Shown piece by piece: positions 23,933 through 33,575 of a stretch of DNA of 64,000 nt (its first letter is position 1; each line of letters opens with the position of its first letter). Both the position numbers and the translations under genes were made by a program. The notes under the pieces are model-generated. The model had not been told where the DNA came from. It searched no databases and was given only the letters and a program-made list of their open reading frames with translations. The DNA is from CAYFKJ01 sp964343605 (GTDB lineage: Bacteria > Pseudomonadota > Alphaproteobacteria > UBA2966): positions 62,001-126,000 of the forward strand of contig CAYFKJ010000003.1 in NCBI GenBank assembly GCA_964343605.1. The letters are read 5' to 3'.

Positions 23933-26647
23933 CTAGCCGCGCTGCCACCATCCCTTGCGGCGGGATTTCGGAGCGTCCTCTTCAGCCGCATTCGTCCCGT
24001 CGTCGGGGGCCGGCTCGGTCGCCACGATTTGCGGCGTGGCAATTTCCGTCGCAGGCTCGGCAACTTCCGCGACGCCGATGTCGGCATCGGCGGCGAGTGT
24101 CGGCTCGGGTTCAGGTTCCGCTTCCGGTTCGGCCTCGGCTTCCGTTACCGCTTCGGCCTCAGCCTCAGCCTCAGCCGGCTCGTCGGCGGGTTCGGGAGCG
24201 TCTGCCTCTTCCGCTTCCGGTTCAGTCGGGGCTTCTGCCTCTGTGGGCGATTCTTGGTCGCCGTCCTCAGCTTCAACGGTTTCCACCGGCGCGTCTTCCG
24301 TTACCGGCTGATCGCTTTCGGCATCGGCCGCGGCTTCGGTTTCGGGGGCAGCAGTCTCGTCGGTTGTCGCCTCCGTTACCTCCTGAGCCTCCGCCTCAAC
24401 CGGCGTTTCGGCTGCCGGCTTGCGGCTGCGGCGACGACGGCGGCGGCGGCGGGGTTTCTCTTCCGCGACACCGCTGTCCTTGGCCTCCGAGTCGGCATCA
24501 ACCGCTTCGTCCGCAGAATCGGCCTCCTGAGCGGCGGGCTGCTCATCGGGCGTGGCCTCCTTGTCTTCGTCGGATTTCGCCTCGTCCGTCGCTGTTTCCG
24601 TAGACTCAGCGCTCTCCGTCTTGCCACGACGGCGGCGGCCACCACGCTTGCCGCGCCGGCGCCGTTTTTTGGGCTGGGTGTCTTCGTCGCTGTCCGAATC
24701 GTCGGCTTCGACGATGATCACTTCGCTTACCGCCTCGATTTCCTCGACTTCGCCGCTGTGCGTGCGGACCCGTTCCAGACGATAGTCCGGCGGCACCAGG
24801 CTTTCGTCGGCGCCGATCCCGATGCGCATCTTGAAGCGTTCTTCCAGCAGCAAAACGCCGTCGCGTTTCTGGTTGAGCAGGTAGAGCGCCACCGGCGTCG
24901 CCACGTGAATGAGTATCTCGGCCGCCCGGCCACGAATGCCTTCTTCCTCGATGGCCCGCAGCACGTGGAGGGCCGAGCTTTCGATGGAGCGCACCACGCC
25001 GGTGCCCTCGCAGTGGGCACAGACCTCTGTACTCGCCTCGATCAGGCTGGGCCGCAGGCGCTGGCGCGACATCTCCAAGAGCCCGAACGGGCTGATGCGG
25101 CCGACCTGGATGCGGGCACGGTCTGATTTGAGCTTTTCCTTCAGCCGCCGTTCGACGTTGCGGGCGTTACGCGATTCGTCCATATCGATGAAGTCGATGA
25201 CGACAAGACCGGCCAGGTCCCGCAGACGCAATTGGCGAGCCACTTCCTCGGCCGCCTCCAGGTTCGTGCGGTAGGCGGTTTCCTCAATGTTGCGTTCGCG
25301 CGTCGAGCCGCCGGAGTTGACGTCGATGGCGACCAGCGCCTCCGTCGGGCTGATGACGATGTAGCCGCCGGATTTGAGCTGCACGGTGGGGCTGTGCATC
25401 GAATCGAACTGCTGCTCCACCTGGTAGCGATGGAACAGGGGAATGCGGTCGGCATAGGGCTGCACGCGCTTGGCATGAGAGGGCATGAGCATCTTCATGA
25501 AGCTCTTGGCGGCCTTGTAGCCTTCCTCGCCCTCGACGAGCACTTCGTCGATTTCCTTGGAATAGAGATCCCGGATCGAACGCTTGATGAGGTTCGCCTC
25601 TTCGTAAGTCAGGCTGGGCGCCGTCGATTCAAGCGTGAGTTCACGGACGCTGTCCCACAGGCGCAAGAGATACTCGTAGTCGCGTTTGATCTCCGCCTTG
25701 CTGCGCGATTGGCCGGCGGTGCGGACAATCAGGCCCATGCCGGCCGGAACCTTCAGGCCGTCGATGACGCCCTTGAGTTTTTTGCGGTCCGACTGACTCG
25801 TGATCTTGCGGCTGACGCCGCCGCCTCTGGCGGTGTTGGGCATCAGGACGCAGTAGCGGCCCGCCAGTGAAAGATAAGTGGTGAGCGCCGCACCCTTGTT
25901 GCCGCGTTCCTCCTTGACCACTTGCACCAGAAGGATTTGCCGGCGTTTGATGACTTCCTGAACCTTGTAACGGCGTTGCGGCCGGCGGCGGGGGCGGGCG
26001 ACTTCGTCCAGTTCATCACCGCCCACGGCCACGACATTGCGGCCCCGGGGCTTGGGTTCGCCGTCGTCGGCGTCGTCAATTTCGCCTTCGTCGAGATCCG
26101 CTTCCTCAGCCGCCAGGTCGGCTTCGCCTTCCGCGTCCTCGGGATCGTCGGTGTCGCCGGCGTCGGCTTCCGGTTCTCCTCCATCGGCCTCCGCGCTTAC
26201 GTCTTTTTCGTCGCCATCATCGGTCACGTCCTCGACGCCGTTGAGATCGTCCTCGGTATCGAGGTCTTCGGCGTCGGCTTCCTCGTCCTCGTCCTCGTTG
26301 GCTTCGGCCTGGGCGGAGCGCTCGGCCTCCGCTTCCTCCTCGGCGACCTCGGCAGCGCCCTCAAACGCTTCCTGTTCAAGCAGCGCCTGGCGGTCCTCAA
26401 TCGGGATCTGGTAATAGTCGGGATGGATTTCGCTGAAGGGCAGGAAGCCGTGCCGGTTGCCGCCGTAGTCGACGAACGCGGCCTGAAGCGACGGCTCAAC
26501 GCGCGTCACTTTGGCAAGATAGATATTGCCCTTGAGCTGCTGTTTGGTGGCTGATTCGATATCGAATTCTTCGAGGCGCGTTCCCCGAACGACCACGACC
26601 CGGGTTTCTTCCGGATGGGCCGCGTCAATAAGCATACGCGTAGCCAT
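23933..26647 (-). CDS. rne: Ribonuclease E
   Basis: 904 residues. Endoribonuclease and degradosome scaffold. It starts MATRMLIDAAHPEETRVVVVRGTRLEEFDIE, followed by an S1 domain split by a long acidic insertion (about 100-205, nearly all Glu, Asp and Ala) typical of alphaproteobacterial RNase E. The catalytic DNase I-like domain has VAIDVNSGGSTRERN and VVIDFIDMDESRN with the two metal-binding Asp. The zinc-link reads CAHCEGTG (near 540) in place of the usual CPxC. From about 650 the tail alternates basic Arg blocks (RRRRRRSRKPA) with acidic repeats, a disordered RNA- and protein-binding scaffold. Monocistronic with its own terminator. Confidence 0.96.
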   Translation of the reverse strand: MATRMLIDAAHPEETRVVVVRGTRLEEFDIESATKQQLKGNIYLAKVTRVEPSLQAAFVDYGGNRHGFLPFSEIHPDYYQIPIEDRQALLEQEAFEGAAEVAEEEAEAERSAQAEANEDEDEEADAEDLDTEDDLNGVEDVTDDGDEKDVSAEADGGEPEADAGDTDDPEDAEGEADLAAEEADLDEGEIDDADDGEPKPRGRNVVAVGGDELDEVARPRRRPQRRYKVQEVIKRRQILLVQVVKEERGNKGAALTTYLSLAGRYCVLMPNTARGGGVSRKITSQSDRKKLKGVIDGLKVPAGMGLIVRTAGQSRSKAEIKRDYEYLLRLWDSVRELTLESTAPSLTYEEANLIKRSIRDLYSKEIDEVLVEGEEGYKAAKSFMKMLMPSHAKRVQPYADRIPLFHRYQVEQQFDSMHSPTVQLKSGGYIVISPTEALVAIDVNSGGSTRERNIEETAYRTNLEAAEEVARQLRLRDLAGLVVIDFIDMDESRNARNVERRLKEKLKSDRARIQVGRISPFGLLEMSRQRLRPSLIEASTEVCAHCEGTGVVRSIESSALHVLRAIEEEGIRGRAAEILIHVATPVALYLLNQKRDGVLLLEERFKMRIGIGADESLVPPDYRLERVRTHSGEVEEIEAVSEVIIVEADDSDSDEDTQPKKRRRRGKRGGRRRRGKTESAESTETATDEAKSDEDKEATPDEQPAAQEADSADEAVDADSEAKDSGVAEEKPRRRRRRRRSRKPAAETPVEAEAQEVTEATTDETAAPETEAAADAESDQPVTEDAPVETVEAEDGDQESPTEAEAPTEPEAEEADAPEPADEPAEAEAEAEAVTEAEAEPEAEPEPEPTLAADADIGVAEVAEPATEIATPQIVATEPAPDDGTNAAEEDAPKSRRKGWWQRG

Positions 26648-27155
26648 AATATTAACCTTGGGACGGCCGACCTCCTGCGCGAATAACAGGCGGAAAGCCG
26701 CCGCTCATATATGGGCGAGATCGGTTCACCTGGCCGGCTCCAACCATTCCTTCGGGTTTGGAACCGACGCCGACAACCGCATCGCGGTTTGCCGGGGTCC
26801 GGCCTCGCAGTTTCAACATAACTCTGCATTGTCTTGAGCGCTGATGGCCGAGTGGACTTGCCGAAACAGGAAAGCGGTGTGCCGAGTATCCCTTACCGAG
26901 TTTTTAGAGAAACGGTTTGGGACGGCCCCCTTCGTCCTGTTTCTGCGGTCCCGTCTTCGGATGCCGCGCCGCCAATTCCCGAATCTTCGAGAAATGGCTG
27001 ACCACAGAGATTCGCATCGGCATCATAGTCTCAGTAACCTAGAGATGACAAACGAATTCGCGAGTGTTGCCGCCGGGGCGCGACGAATTCTAGATCGTTG
27101 CGTCTATACCCTAAATCGCATTATATCTAGTGGAAGGGAGCGGAGATTATACCAT
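26648..27155. other. Intergenic region, 508 bp, between divergent rne and amidase
   Basis: Holds the rne 5' untranslated region and promoter on the left and the amidase promoter on the right. In other bacteria the rne leader is long and structured and mediates self-control; a comparable length is available here, but I cannot fold it by eye. The frame upstream of the amidase stays open from 26844, but the translation looks non-coding. The right third, from about 27030, is AT-richer. Confidence 0.5.
27098..27127 (+). promoter_or_regulatory. Candidate sigma70-type promoter for the amidase
   Basis: TTGCGT at 27098-27103, an 18-nt spacer and TATATC at 27122-27127, about 30 bp before the chosen start and 15 bp before a GGAG ribosome binding site at 27142-27145. 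The leader would be short. By inspection only. Confidence 0.35.
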
Positions 27156-28388
27156 ATGTTGCCTAGTTTTCGTGACCAGGGCCTTACCCGATTGTTGCGC
27201 ATGTGCCACCTGGCCGTCAGGATTCTGATCCGTCTCGCACTCGGGACGCTCGTTTTCGGCTTGGCGTCGGCCGGCCAAGCGAGTGCCGCACCCGTGGTTA
27301 CCGGCGTGCGCACCGGCGTTCACGCGGATATGACGCGCATTGTGCTGGACATGACAGAGGGGGTCGGATTCCAGGTTTTCCTGCTCGACAATCCGTACCG
27401 TGCCGTCGTCGACATGAACGAAGTGACCTGGCAGGTGTCGCCGGACAAACTGCGCAACCAGGGCCTGATCAAGGGCATGCGGTTCGGCCTGTTCACGGCC
27501 GGCACCTCGCGCGTCGTCGTCGATCTGACCGGGCCAGCGAAGGTTCATCGGGCGTTTTCCCTGGCGCCGCGGGGCGGATCGGGACATCGATTGGTGATCG
27601 ATCTGGCCGGCATTGCGGGCAGCCAATTCAAACGCAGCACCGGCAAACGATCGAACAAACCCAAGGTACTGTTCACGCCGCCCAAACCGGCCCAGAAACC
27701 GAATCCCAAGCCCGTTATCGTCCTCGATCCGGGCCATGGCGGGGTCGATCCCGGCGCCATCGGCGGGCGCGGCGTGTACGAGAAAAACGTGACGCTCCGT
27801 GTCGCCCGAGAATTAAGGGAAAAACTTTTAAAAACAAAACGTTATAAGGTTGTTTTAACCCGAGATAGGGACGTCTTCGTCCGTCTGCGCAATCGCGTCG
27901 CCAAGGGCCGGGCGGTACGTGGAGACCTGTTCATCTCCCTCCATGCCGACAGTATCGGCAAACGCAGCGTCCGGGGGGCCAGCGTCTATACCCTGTCGGA
28001 GCGGGCGTCGGACAAGGAGGCGGCGGCGCTTGCCCGCAGGGAAAACAAGGCCGACATCATCGCCGGCATGGATTTCGGCGAGCAAAGCGAGGATGTCGCC
28101 AATATCCTGATCGACCTGGCCCAGCGTGAAACCATGAACCTGTCGGCTACATTCGCCAACATCGCGGTGAACAAGCTGGCGGACAGCGTCAGGGTATTGC
28201 GCCGCAGCCACCGCTTTGCCGGCTTCGCCGTCCTCAAGGCGCCGGATGTGCCGTCCGTTCTGGTTGAAATGGGCTACCTCTCGAACGCTCAGGATGAGCG
28301 CATGCTCAATTCGCCCAAGCGGCGGGCGAAGCTCGTGGCGGCCCTGGTCACCGCCATCGACAAGTATTTTCAGAAAGGCGCGAATTAG
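27156..28388 (+). CDS. amiC: N-acetylmuramoyl-L-alanine amidase with AMIN domain
   Basis: 410 residues from ATG at 27156 (GGAG 10 nt upstream). The signal segment (LALGTLVFGLASAGQASA) directs it to the periplasm. The AMIN domain (about 50-150: VVTGVRTGVHADMTRIVLDMTEGVGFQVFLL...) binds septal peptidoglycan or Tol-Pal sites. A Lys/Pro linker leads to the Amidase_3 zinc domain: VIVLDPGHGGVDPGAIGGRGVYEKNVTL (zinc His and Glu), LFISLHADS (zinc His) and SVLVEMGYLSN (catalytic Glu). It splits daughter cells by cutting stem peptides from glycan. PBP1A follows on the same strand after 118 bp. A short AT-rich run (about 27811-27868) interrupts the usual codon choice. Confidence 0.93.
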   Translation: MLPSFRDQGLTRLLRMCHLAVRILIRLALGTLVFGLASAGQASAAPVVTGVRTGVHADMTRIVLDMTEGVGFQVFLLDNPYRAVVDMNEVTWQVSPDKLRNQGLIKGMRFGLFTAGTSRVVVDLTGPAKVHRAFSLAPRGGSGHRLVIDLAGIAGSQFKRSTGKRSNKPKVLFTPPKPAQKPNPKPVIVLDPGHGGVDPGAIGGRGVYEKNVTLRVARELREKLLKTKRYKVVLTRDRDVFVRLRNRVAKGRAVRGDLFISLHADSIGKRSVRGASVYTLSERASDKEAAALARRENKADIIAGMDFGEQSEDVANILIDLAQRETMNLSATFANIAVNKLADSVRVLRRSHRFAGFAVLKAPDVPSVLVEMGYLSNAQDERMLNSPKRRAKLVAALVTAIDKYFQKGAN

Positions 28389-28506
28389 TTGTCGGTGGGC
28401 GACAGGAGAGACATTTCGGCCCTCCGGCCACATCACGGCCACATTTGTCTTTTACGGGTAGGCGGAGCGGAACCATCGGGGCAAGAAAAATGATGGACGC
28501 GGCGGC

Positions 28507-30915
28507 ATGACAAGAATTCTCGCGGCCCTGTTCGGCACATTGGTGCTGGTCGGCATTACGGTGGCGGGCGGCGTGGTCTGGGGGCTTTACCACTATGGAC
28601 GCGGCCTGCCGGATTACCAGCAGCTCGCCCATTACGAACCACCGACGGTGACGCGGGTTCACGCCGGCGACGGGCGGCTGCTGGTGGAATACGCCACCGA
28701 GAAGCGGGTTTTCGTCCCCATCGGCGCCATTCCGCGCCGCGTCATCAACGCTTTCCTGGCGGCCGAGGACAAGAATTTCTACACCCACTCCGGTGTCGAT
28801 TTCCTCAGCATCGTGCGGGCCGCCGTCACCAATCTGATCAACATCGCCCGCGACCGCCGCCCCGTCGGCGCCTCGACCATCACCCAGCAGGTGGCCAAGA
28901 ACTTCCTGCTCACCAACGAGGTCTCGATCGAGCGCAAGATCAAGGAAGCCATCCTGGCCTTCCGCATCGAGCGCGCCTTCACCAAGGACCGCATCCTTGA
29001 GCTCTACCTCAACGAAATCTACCTGGGCTTCGGCTCCTACGGGGTCGCCGCCGCGGCGCTCAACTACTTCGACAAACCCATGGACGAGCTGACCCTGGCC
29101 GAGGTTGCCTATCTCGCGGCCTTGCCCAAGGCGCCCAACAACTACCATCCGGTGCGGCGGCCCGAGGCGGCCCTGGCGAGGCGCAACTGGGTGATCGAAC
29201 GCATGCTGATCGAGGACTTCGTCACGCCGCAGGAGGCCTCCTGGGCGCGGGCGTTGCCCCTCAACATCCGCCGCCGGACGGCGACCGAGTTCGTGTCTGC
29301 CGACTATTTCACCGAGGAAGTCCGGCGGCAGCTCATCAAGAAATACGGCGAGAACGGCCTCTACGAGGGCGGCTTGTCGGTGCGCACCACGCTCGATCCC
29401 CGGCTGCAGGGCATTGCCCAGGAGGTGCTCCGCGCTGGCATCGAGGCCTACGACCGGCGCCATGGCTGGCGCGGTCCCATCACCAGCTTCGAGGTTGGTC
29501 ACGATTGGGCCGAGACGCTGACGGCCATCAAACGGCCCGGCCGGCTGGGCGACTGGAAGATGGCGGTGGTGCTGTCGGTGCTCGAAACCGGCGCTGAGGT
29601 CGGTTTCGCCAGCGGCGCGCGCGGCTTCATTCCGATGAAAGGGATGGCCTGGGCCCGGCCCTGGAAGAAGGGTCAGCGGGTCGGGCCGAAACCCAAGACG
29701 CCGATGGAAATTCTGGCGGTCGGCGACGTCGTTCCCGTTGTCGCCGATCAGGAACGCACCCTCGGCGTTTACCAACTCAAACAAATACCTGAGATTGAGG
29801 GCGGCATCGTCGCCATGGATCCCCACACCGGGCGGGTGCTGGCGATGGTCGGCGGTTTCGACTATGCGGGCAGCGAATTCAATCGGGCGACGCAAGCCAA
29901 ACGGCAGCCCGGATCGGCTTTCAAGCCGTTCGTCTACGCCGCCGCGTTGGAGCACGGCTTTACCCCGGCGAGCCTCGTCCTCGACGCCCCGTTCGTCATG
30001 GACCAGGGCCCCGGCCTGCCCAAATGGAAGCCCGCCAACTACACCAAAAAATTCTATGGTCCCAGTACGTTACGGCTCGGAATTGAGAAATCACGTAATC
30101 TAATGACGGTGCGTTTGGCGCAGTTCATCGGCATGGAGATCGTCAGTGACTATGCCCGCCGCTTCGGCATCATCGACAACATGCCGGAGATCCTTTCCAT
30201 GTCCCTGGGCGCCGGCGAAACAACCCTGATGAAGCTGACCACCGCCTACGCCATGCTGGTCAACGGCGGCAAGGACATCAAGCCGACCTTGATCGACCGC
30301 ATCCAGGACCGGCGCGGCCGCACGGTGTTCCGTCACGACCCCAGACCCTGCGTCGACTGCCGCGAATTGCGCTGGCTGGGCCAGAAGCCGCCGGTCATCG
30401 AGGACACCCGGTCTGCCGTGATTGCCCCCCAGACCGCCTATCAAGTCGTTTCCATGCTGGAGGGCGTGGTCGAACGCGGCACCGGGCGGCGTATCAGGGC
30501 GGTGGGCAAGCCCCTTGCGGGCAAGACCGGCACGACCAATCAGGCGCTGGATACCTGGTTCATGGGCTTTTCGCCCGACCTCGCCATCGGTGTATATGCC
30601 GGCTTCGACAAGCCGAAAAGCCTGGGGCCGAGGGAGCAGGGGGCCTCCGTCGCCGCCCCCATCTTCCGTGACTTCGCCGCCCGCGCGCTGGAGGGCCAGC
30701 CCGCCATCCCGTTCCGCGTACCGCCCGGCATCCGTCTCGTGCGCGTCAACGCCAACACGGGTTTGCCGGCCGCTCCCTGGGACAAGAAAGTCATCCTCGA
30801 AGCCTTCCGTCCCGGCACCGAACCCACCAAGGGCGCCCCCGTCCTCGACGGCTCCGAAACCGCCGAAACCGCGGGATCGGGCAACGCCGTATCGGGTACC
30901 GGCGGGCTGTACTGA
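28507..30915 (+). CDS. mrcA: Penicillin-binding protein 1A
   Basis: 802 residues, bifunctional class A PBP anchored by one N-terminal helix (about 4-28). The glycosyltransferase domain has the catalytic Glu in AAEDKNFYTHSGVD and the motif GASTITQQVAKNFLLTNE; an OB-like domain sits in the middle; the transpeptidase has SAFK near 471, SRN near 530 and KTGTTN near 673. It polymerises and cross-links peptidoglycan. A six-codon reading frame (ATG at 28490) ends in TGA that overlaps the start ATG by 4 nt. It pairs naturally with the upstream amidase for wall growth and division. Confidence 0.96.
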   Translation: MTRILAALFGTLVLVGITVAGGVVWGLYHYGRGLPDYQQLAHYEPPTVTRVHAGDGRLLVEYATEKRVFVPIGAIPRRVINAFLAAEDKNFYTHSGVDFLSIVRAAVTNLINIARDRRPVGASTITQQVAKNFLLTNEVSIERKIKEAILAFRIERAFTKDRILELYLNEIYLGFGSYGVAAAALNYFDKPMDELTLAEVAYLAALPKAPNNYHPVRRPEAALARRNWVIERMLIEDFVTPQEASWARALPLNIRRRTATEFVSADYFTEEVRRQLIKKYGENGLYEGGLSVRTTLDPRLQGIAQEVLRAGIEAYDRRHGWRGPITSFEVGHDWAETLTAIKRPGRLGDWKMAVVLSVLETGAEVGFASGARGFIPMKGMAWARPWKKGQRVGPKPKTPMEILAVGDVVPVVADQERTLGVYQLKQIPEIEGGIVAMDPHTGRVLAMVGGFDYAGSEFNRATQAKRQPGSAFKPFVYAAALEHGFTPASLVLDAPFVMDQGPGLPKWKPANYTKKFYGPSTLRLGIEKSRNLMTVRLAQFIGMEIVSDYARRFGIIDNMPEILSMSLGAGETTLMKLTTAYAMLVNGGKDIKPTLIDRIQDRRGRTVFRHDPRPCVDCRELRWLGQKPPVIEDTRSAVIAPQTAYQVVSMLEGVVERGTGRRIRAVGKPLAGKTGTTNQALDTWFMGFSPDLAIGVYAGFDKPKSLGPREQGASVAAPIFRDFAARALEGQPAIPFRVPPGIRLVRVNANTGLPAAPWDKKVILEAFRPGTEPTKGAPVLDGSETAETAGSGNAVSGTGGLY

Positions 30916-31000
30916 GAACACCGTCCATTTCCATTGACGCTTTTGCCACGCCCAAGTACCGTCTCGCCGCACGAGATCGCGATTCGTTGGGAGTAGGGCG

Positions 31001-32132
31001 TTGAAGGCCGAGATCATATCCATATCCGAAGACATCAGGCAGTCGCTGGAACTGCTGAGGAGGCGTCTTTGACTGGGAGACCGCGCTGGTCCGGCTGGAG
31101 GAGCTGAACGCCCTGGCGGAGGATCCCACGCTTTGGAACGATCCCGACAAGGCCCAAAAGACGATGCGGGAGCGCACGCGCCTCGACAATCAGATCAAGG
31201 CTGTGCGGGAGCTTGAGAGCGGGCTTGAGGACAATCTCGAACTGATCGAAATGGGCGAGGCCGAAGGCGATGAGGAGGTCGTCGCGGAGGCGGAGGCCGC
31301 CATCGAGGCTCTGGCCAAAATCGCCGCCAAGAGCCGCATCGAGAGCCTCTTGTCGGGCGAGGCCGACGGCAACGACACCTATCTTGAGGTCCACGCCGGC
31401 GCCGGCGGCACCGAATCCCAGGACTGGGCGGAAATGCTGCTCCGGATGTACGTGCGCTGGTCGGAAGCGCACGGCTATAAGGTCGAATGGCTGGAGGAAA
31501 GCCCGGGCGAAGAAGCCGGCATCAAGTCGGCGACCCTGAAAGTGAACGGCGATAACGCTTACGGCTGGCTGAAAACCGAGGTCGGCGTCCACCGCCTCGT
31601 ACGCATTTCGCCGTTCGATTCCTCGGCGCGGCGGCACACCAGCTTCGCCAGCGTGGGCGTCTATCCCGTGATCGACGACGCCATCGAAATCGAGGTCAAC
31701 GACGGCGACATCCGTGTTGATACCTATCGCGCTTCCGGCGCCGGCGGCCAGCACGTCAACAAGACCGATTCGGCCGTGCGCATGACCCACATTCCAACCG
31801 GCATCGTGGTGCAGTGCCAGAACGACCGCTCCCAGCATAAGAACCGCGCCTCGGCCATGAGCATGCTGAAGGCGCGCCTCTATGAGGCCGAGCTGCAGCG
31901 GCGCGAGGAGGAGGCCCAGGCACAGGCGGACGCCAAAACCGATATCGGCTGGGGCCACCAGATCCGCTCCTACGTGCTGCAGCCCTACCAGATGGTCAAG
32001 GATCTCCGCACCGGCGTGGAAACAGGCAACACCAGCGCCGTGCTGGACGGCGACCTCGACGATTTCATGGCGGCGGCGCTGGCCCAGCGTCTGGGCGGAG
32101 AGGGCTCGACGGGAGACTCGAAGGAAGGGTAG
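31001..32132 (+). CDS. prfB: Peptide chain release factor 2, with programmed +1 frameshift
   Basis: The full product is 376 residues and needs a +1 shift. The zero frame begins at TTG 31001 (GGGAG 7 nt upstream) and reads MKAEIISISEDIRQSLELLRRRL, then TGA at 31070-31072. The +1 frame continues DWETALVRLEELNALAEDPTLWNDPDKAQ to the stop at 32132. RF2 ends translation at UGA and UAA. The SPF anticodon-like tripeptide (RISPFDSSARRHTSF) and GGQ catalytic motif (SGAGGQHVNKTDSAVR) are both present. Autoregulation is expected: plentiful RF2 terminates at the internal UGA, scarce RF2 allows shifting. The 27-bp gap to the acyltransferase gene suggests a shared transcript. Confidence 0.96.
31058..31073 (+). 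other. prfB recoding (+1 frameshift) site
   Basis: AGGAGG at 31058-31063, a 3-nt spacer CGT, then CTTTGAC at 31067-31073. The Shine-Dalgarno-like element three bases before CTT-TGA-C is the classic RF2 autoregulatory arrangement. Confidence 0.95.
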
Positions 32133-32159
32133 GCTTCACCCGGGCTTGGGGAGGCGCCG

Positions 32160-33575
32160 ATGGGTGAAATGATTTCCATCCCGTTGTGGGTAGCGGGACT
32201 GGTGGTGTTGCTGGCGGCGTTGGCCGTGCTGGACCGCTTCCTGTTGCCGAGCGCGCGGTGGTTCCTGCGCCGCCGGGTCAGCCGGGCGGTGGAGGAACTC
32301 AATACCCGGCTCGACCTCAAGATCCAATCCTTCAAGCTGACGCGCCGCGAGGTGCTGATCGACCGGCTGACCTACGACGCCGAGGTCATGCAGGCGGTGG
32401 AGGAGAAAAGCGCCACCGAAAACACCCCCCGCGAGGTGCTGATGGCGGAGGTCGCGCGCCACGCCCGCGAGATCGTGCCGGCCTTCAACGCCTACATCTA
32501 TTTCCGCATCGGCGCCTGGGCGGCGCGGCGGGTTGCCGAGTGGCTCTACCGCGTGCGCCTCGGCTATGCCGACGAGGAAGGGTTGGCGGCGGTCGATCCC
32601 GAGGCCAGCGTCGTGTTCGTCATGAACCACCGCTCCAACATGGACTACGTGCTGGTGGCCTATCTCGCGGCCTCGCGCACGGCACTGTCCTACGCGGTGG
32701 GGGAGTGGGCCCGCATCTGGCCGCTGCAGGCGTTGATCCGCTCGCTCGGCGCCTATTTCGTCAGGCGCAACTCGGGCGATCAGCTTTACCGCCGGGTGCT
32801 GGAACGCTACGTCGCCATGGCCACGGCGGCGGGCGTGGTGCAGGCCGTCTATCCCGAGGGCGGCCTCAGCAAGGACGGCTACCTCAGGCCGCCGCGGCTC
32901 GGGTTGTTGAACTACATGCTGAAAGCGTTGGACACCGACGGCGCCAAGGACATCGTGTTCGTGCCCGTGGGCATCAACTACGACCGGGTGTTCGAGGACC
33001 GCTCGCTTGTGCGGACGCTGGACGAGGACTCCGAGCGGCGCACGACGGGCTATGCGCTGAAGAAGACATTCAGCTTCATCGGCCACAACTTCGCCTTGAT
33101 GGCGCGGCGGAAGTGGTATCGCTTCGGATATGCCTGCGTCAATTTCGGGCCTCCGGTGTCGGCCCGCGCCTGGCTGGCCGACGACGCCGACCGGGTCGGC
33201 GAAGATCATCGCGAACGCATCGAAGCGCTGGGCCGGCACCTCATGGACCGGGTCGGCCAGGTGGTGCCCGTGCTGCCGGTTTCCCTTGTCGCCACGGTGT
33301 TCGCCGCGCGGGCGGAGGAGGCCATCAGCGAGCTCGACCTCAAGGTGGCGGCCCATGCCCTGATCACCAAGCTGGAAGCCGTCGGCGCTCAGGTTTACGT
33401 GCCCCACGCGGATGCCGATTATGCCCTGTCGGTGGGGTTGCGGATGCTGACGCTGCGGCACCTGGTCGAGGAGAAAGACGGCCTTTTCCGCGTCAAAGCC
33501 GGCGAACTGCCGATCCTGCACTACTACGCCAACGCCATCGCCCACTTCTTCAATGAGGAGGGTAAGGGGGCGTGA
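32160..33575 (+). CDS. PlsB-like glycerol-3-phosphate acyltransferase family protein
   Basis: 471 residues. One N-terminal transmembrane helix (about 8-30), then an LPLAT-type acyltransferase: the HX4D catalytic motif in VMNHRSNMDYVLVAYLA, a second block LIRSLGAYFVRRNSGDQLYRRVL, the glycerophosphate-binding VYPEGGLSKDGYLRPPRLGLLNYML and a later VFVPVGINYDRVFED. This resembles the GPAT/DHAPAT branch but is shorter than E. coli PlsB (about 800 residues), so the exact acyl acceptor is open. Its stop overlaps the next gene's GTG by 4 nt. Confidence 0.82.
   Translation: MGEMISIPLWVAGLVVLLAALAVLDRFLLPSARWFLRRRVSRAVEELNTRLDLKIQSFKLTRREVLIDRLTYDAEVMQAVEEKSATENTPREVLMAEVARHAREIVPAFNAYIYFRIGAWAARRVAEWLYRVRLGYADEEGLAAVDPEASVVFVMNHRSNMDYVLVAYLAASRTALSYAVGEWARIWPLQALIRSLGAYFVRRNSGDQLYRRVLERYVAMATAAGVVQAVYPEGGLSKDGYLRPPRLGLLNYMLKALDTDGAKDIVFVPVGINYDRVFEDRSLVRTLDEDSERRTTGYALKKTFSFIGHNFALMARRKWYRFGYACVNFGPPVSARAWLADDADRVGEDHRERIEALGRHLMDRVGQVVPVLPVSLVATVFAARAEEAISELDLKVAAHALITKLEAVGAQVYVPHADADYALSVGLRMLTLRHLVEEKDGLFRVKAGELPILHYYANAIAHFFNEEGKGA

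Noticed and set aside
24029..25126. Open frame antisense to rne
   Set aside because: A mirror of the repetitive acidic tail of RNase E; no ribosome binding site or recognisable fold.
26844..27155. In-frame N-terminal extension of the amidase (about 104 residues)
   Set aside because: No ribosome binding site at 26844, composition unlike a protein start, and the signal peptide and GGAG site at 27142 support ATG 27156.
32186..33556. Long alternative frame inside the PlsB-like gene
   Set aside because: Arg/Gly/Ala-rich low-complexity translation; the overlapping frame has clear acyltransferase motifs.
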